This document shows positions 61,801 through 64,000 of a DNA stretch of 64,000 nucleotides, one piece after another. The DNA is from Phallusia mammillata. Taxonomy: Eukaryota; Chordata; Ascidiacea; Phlebobranchia; Ascidiidae. The translations under genes were made by a program, and so were the position numbers. The notes under the pieces were generated by a model. It saw nothing but the letters and a program-made list of their open reading frames with translations, did not search any database and was not told where the DNA came from. Positions within the stretch are counted from its first letter, which is position 1, and each line of letters starts with the position of its first letter. The stretch spans positions 101,302-165,301 of the forward strand of contig QLIY01000220.1 in assembly GCA_003260075.1 (NCBI GenBank), in the 5' to 3' direction.

Positions 61801-63112
61801 TGATGGCTTGAACAAATTGTATATATATGGGCATTGGTGAAAAAATATGTGAATGTTAATGATTGATAAGCTTGAACCAAGCAGCTTATTGTAGTGACCT
61901 TTAAGTTAAAGTGAGTCTATTTCCTTTCATGTAAGAAAACTTCATTTTAACAATCGCTCATTAATGCAAACTATACTGACCATGGTTGACTAAAAGCTGC
62001 TCAGAACCCAGTATATGATACTATGTTGTTAAGTTAAGGCATAAAAGAGACTTTACAAACAAGTTTTAGTCAATAACTATGTGAGATTTAAAAAATGTAC
62101 ACAATTCATGGATAATGGGTTTACAAATCAAGCAATCCAAACTGTTTATATTAAAACATACACTATTTTTAATGATTTCTGTAATTAAAATATAATAAGA
62201 TTGTTAATTTCTGACCGGCTGGAGGTTTTACTTTCGCCTCATCCAGTAAGAGGAAAGGGTCGAGATTTTTAAGTTCGGGACGACCAACACTTCGACGAAC
62301 TTTTGCTCCAACTCCTTCATTCATCTCAACACTAAGAACTTTTCTCACAACCTAAAAGTAGCTTTAGTTATTTATGCATTTTTTAAAAATTTTACTTTTG
62401 TGATAATTTTTGGAAGAAATGCTTTCTAAATCACATATTTTTATGTTTTGGGCCCCTACAAAAGTCCAATGTCACTATATTAGGGCAGACGAACGGAAAC
62501 CGACATGAATGCCTAATGCTCATAATGAATCCGCCGCTGGAGTACCATTGGAAGTCGGCCGACTCATTTTTGATTGTTTTTGATAGAGTTCTTATAGGTT
62601 ATAGCAATAGTTCTCAAACTGTGCAGCGTCATTTTAGTTTTCGGGCGTCGCAGAATAGTTCTGTTTCATGGCTTTTTGTTGTTGTATCAATAAATACAAC
62701 TTTAATAATAAGTTTCCTCATTAACTTTTAAATGCTGAGGCGTCGCAAGTCCAGAAAAACCTGTCCAGGGGCATTGCAACAAAAAAAGTTTGAGAACCAC
62801 TGGGTTATAGGCTAGCAATGTCGTTCAAGTTTCTTGCTTAGAGAAATACCAGTGACTGAGACAGGGTTAAAACCCATAACCTTGTGGACACATGTCAGTT
62901 GCACTAACTAATCAGGCATCTTCAAAACATTGTATTGACTTGTGTTTTAAACTTTGCAAATGCCTTCTTACCTTCCTTGGTGCAGACATAGTGTATGATG
63001 TGTTGGGTTCAGAAAAACTTTGATGGATAGATTGTGGGCTTGATTTTGTTTGTGGTAACACTCCAGGAAGAAATATCGCAAATAGATGAAGAAGAAATGC
63101 AGATCGCAGCAT
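58151..63112 (-). CDS. PIR: Pirin
   Basis: A bicupin iron-binding protein of nucleus and cytoplasm; in vertebrates an NF-kB co-regulator, with quercetinase activity described for the family. Coding exons (5'->3' on minus): 63112-62972, 62351-62216, 61728-61600, 61134-61025, 60391-60308, 59971-59831, 59060-58934, 58266-58151 (TAA). All are GT-AG and in phase. From ATG 62987-62989 (MSAPRK) the protein is 286 residues, matching human pirin (290). Metal ligands are present: His56 and His58 in [10 protein letters not shown], His100 and Glu102 in VHSEMP. Other signatures: [68 protein letters not shown]. An in-frame upstream ATG (63110-63112) adds 41 residues with a hydrophobic start. MSAPRK has the better context (A at -3). 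Confidence 0.97.
58288..58345. mobile_element. hAT-type terminus fragment
   Basis: TCAAGGGTCGGCAACCTTTTG at about 58292 resembles Charlie-like CAGGGGTCGGCAACC termini. No inverted partner was found. It lies in the last pirin intron. Confidence 0.45.
58430..58558. mobile_element. Foldback MITE
   Basis: GAATTTGTATACATAGAA...GCAGACGTTTCAACAATCGC pairs imperfectly with TGATTGTTAAAACGTCTGC...TTCTAAATACAAATTATTC across a short centre. It carries no gene. It lies in the last pirin intron. Confidence 0.7.
58735..58826. repeat. Poly-C run, 92 bases
   Basis: An uninterrupted C run in the last pirin intron, followed at once by a 12-bp-stem hairpin (58827-58853, TTTGGGGGACCG / CGGTCCCCCAAA, three-base loop). 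The proline-only frame across it is an artefact. Confidence 0.95.
59238..59584. mobile_element. hAT-like MITE ('CCATACGTCCTC')
   Basis: It begins CCATACGTCCTCTTTGGAGG and ends with GTGTCCTCCTTTTTGGTGAT before GGAAATAGGG. A perfect 8-bp duplication TAGGCCTA is at 59230-59237 and 59585-59592. A 10-base C run lies at 59349-59358. It is in a pirin intron. Confidence 0.8.
60516..60733. mobile_element. hAT MITE, family A
   Basis: It begins CAGTGATTCTCAACC and ends GTTTGAGAACCACTG, flanked by ACCTTAGT (60508-60515) and ACCTAAGT (60734-60741). The interior matches 10490-10706 in the same orientation (CAACTACTTATTTTGCGGCT). It is in a pirin intron. Confidence 0.9.
61427..61569. mobile_element. Mariner/pogo-like MITE with TA flanks
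   Basis: The ends are CAGCAAACCTTTGTTAATCC and AAGTGAGGTTCACTG, with TA on both sides (61425-61426 and 61570-61571). The interior has AAGATCCGGATTAACCGATG, as at 25973-26135. It lies 30 bp beyond the donor of the pirin exon at 61600-61728. Confidence 0.85.
62605..62802. mobile_element. hAT MITE, family B
   Basis: It begins CAATAGTTCTCAAAC and ends GTTTGAGAACCACTG, with a perfect 8-bp duplication GGTTATAG at 62597-62604 and 62803-62810. It is in the first pirin coding intron. Confidence 0.92.
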
Positions 63113-64000
63113 CCAACAATGGGATGAGGATCTAAAAAGCATAACATGAATTTGTCTTAAACATTTTGGCAAATTGCTAAATACATTCAGTAACCCCCCC
63201 CCCGGATTCAAATTTTTTGTCAGTCGGTTCTATCACAAAAGTCATATTTTTTAGCCAGTTCTGTTGCATAAAGTCCATTGACAGTAACCAGTAATGCTAA
63301 CCGGTTCGCTGATCTAATAAACTTCCGTGAGACGGTCCTATAGAACTGCCTGAATCCCACCACTGGCTAAATTCAACTTTCTTCAACTAGAGATGCCATT
63401 TTGTGTTACTGCAAAATAATACAGAGCTTTGGTTGACTAGAGTTTGGTTTTCATATAATAATCTTCTGAGTTAAGTGTTTTGCTTTAATGAGATTCGCAC
63501 AATAACGGCATTTGTGTTTAACTAATAAACTCCACACAAATCTTTATTCTAATTGAAATCACAAAAATTAACTGAAATACAAACACTTTTTTATGTTTTT
63601 AAACTAGCACCATTAAACTACAAATAATTCAAATAATGTAACTAACCTTTTTTAAACCCAAGTTATCCTTGTGATCAGTTTCAGATGTCACAAGTCAAAT
63701 TTTAAAGACAGCAGTTCAGATACTATGGCTGAAAAAAAATCCGCAAACAATAAACAACTGTTTTCATTCTAAACTCAGCAAACATAAACTATAAGGAATC
63801 CAATGGCAGCAATTCCGTTTCACATCAACAAAATAAGTGAACAACAGATTATTAGGCAGCACAAAAAATAGCGATAGCAACAAATATGCTTAACACAATT
63901 CCAAAACCAAACTATATTCCCAATTAAACATCTAACACCCAACGTAACTACCTTTAACCAATGCATTACATTTAAGGCTTTACAGTACATTTAAATACAA
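63113..64000 (-). other. Upstream region of pirin, possible 5' UTR exons
   Basis: On the minus strand TTTTTAG precedes 63131, a possible acceptor 19 bases before the upstream pirin ATG. AAAAAAG|GTTAGT at 63647 is a possible donor of a 5' UTR exon. No further coding sequence recognised to the right edge. Confidence 0.3.
63188..63365. mobile_element. hAT-like MITE, family D, inverted, with 10-C run
   Basis: It ends CTGAATCCCACCACTG and contains CAGTAACCAGTAATGCTAAC and CGGTTCGCTGATC, the reverse of the other family D copies. Its left end reads CAGTAA plus ten C where the family has CAGTGGTG. Flanks GCTAAATA (about 63177) and GCTAAATT (63366) suggest the duplication. Confidence 0.75.

Noticed and set aside
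1..64000. Integrated virus, restriction or defence island, or biosynthetic cluster
   Set aside because: All recognised genes are ordinary animal genes with introns; no viral, bacterial or clustered pathway genes were found.

Overview
The window looks like chordate, most likely ascidian (Ciona-like tunicate), nuclear DNA. It is AT-rich, with compact multi-exon genes whose introns are mostly 130-700 bp. The proteins are animal-type: clustered-mitochondria protein, L-lactate dehydrogenase, a DUSP8/16-type MAP-kinase phosphatase and pirin. The non-coding DNA is packed with short non-autonomous transposons. The tunicate assignment is inference; the gene identities rest on translations spliced by hand, in which every junction keeps phase.

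Layout. (1) 1-15528, + strand: CLUH, 22 exons, entering from beyond the left edge. (2) 18027-22498, - strand: LDH, 7 exons, convergent with CLUH; all but two of its introns carry a recognisable short transposon. (3) 25700-27049, + strand: a two-exon orphan seven-transmembrane protein, divergent from LDH. (4) 27050-47416: about 20 kb with no recognisable protein gene. It holds one tRNA-Ala(AGC), transposon copies and several GC-richer, CRE-rich patches that look regulatory. (5) 47417-53008, + strand: a DUSP8/16-like dual-specificity phosphatase. Its catalytic and C-terminal exons are clear; the first exon is only a candidate, and no rhodanese domain was found. (6) 58151-63112, - strand: pirin, 8 coding exons, convergent with the phosphatase.

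The genes are unrelated housekeeping or signalling genes and nothing suggests they form a pathway. The striking features are non-coding. The palindrome TGACGTCA occurs about 28 times by hand count, against under one expected from base composition, and includes a strict 21-bp-period array in a CLUH intron. Five pure poly-C runs of 40-94 bases are present, several lying inside MITE or SINE copies. There are at least 18 hAT-type short elements or fragments, many with visible 8-bp target duplications, plus a tRNA-derived SINE family, one copy of which is nested in a hAT element. I found no CRISPR array, operon, integrated virus or obviously new defence-type system.
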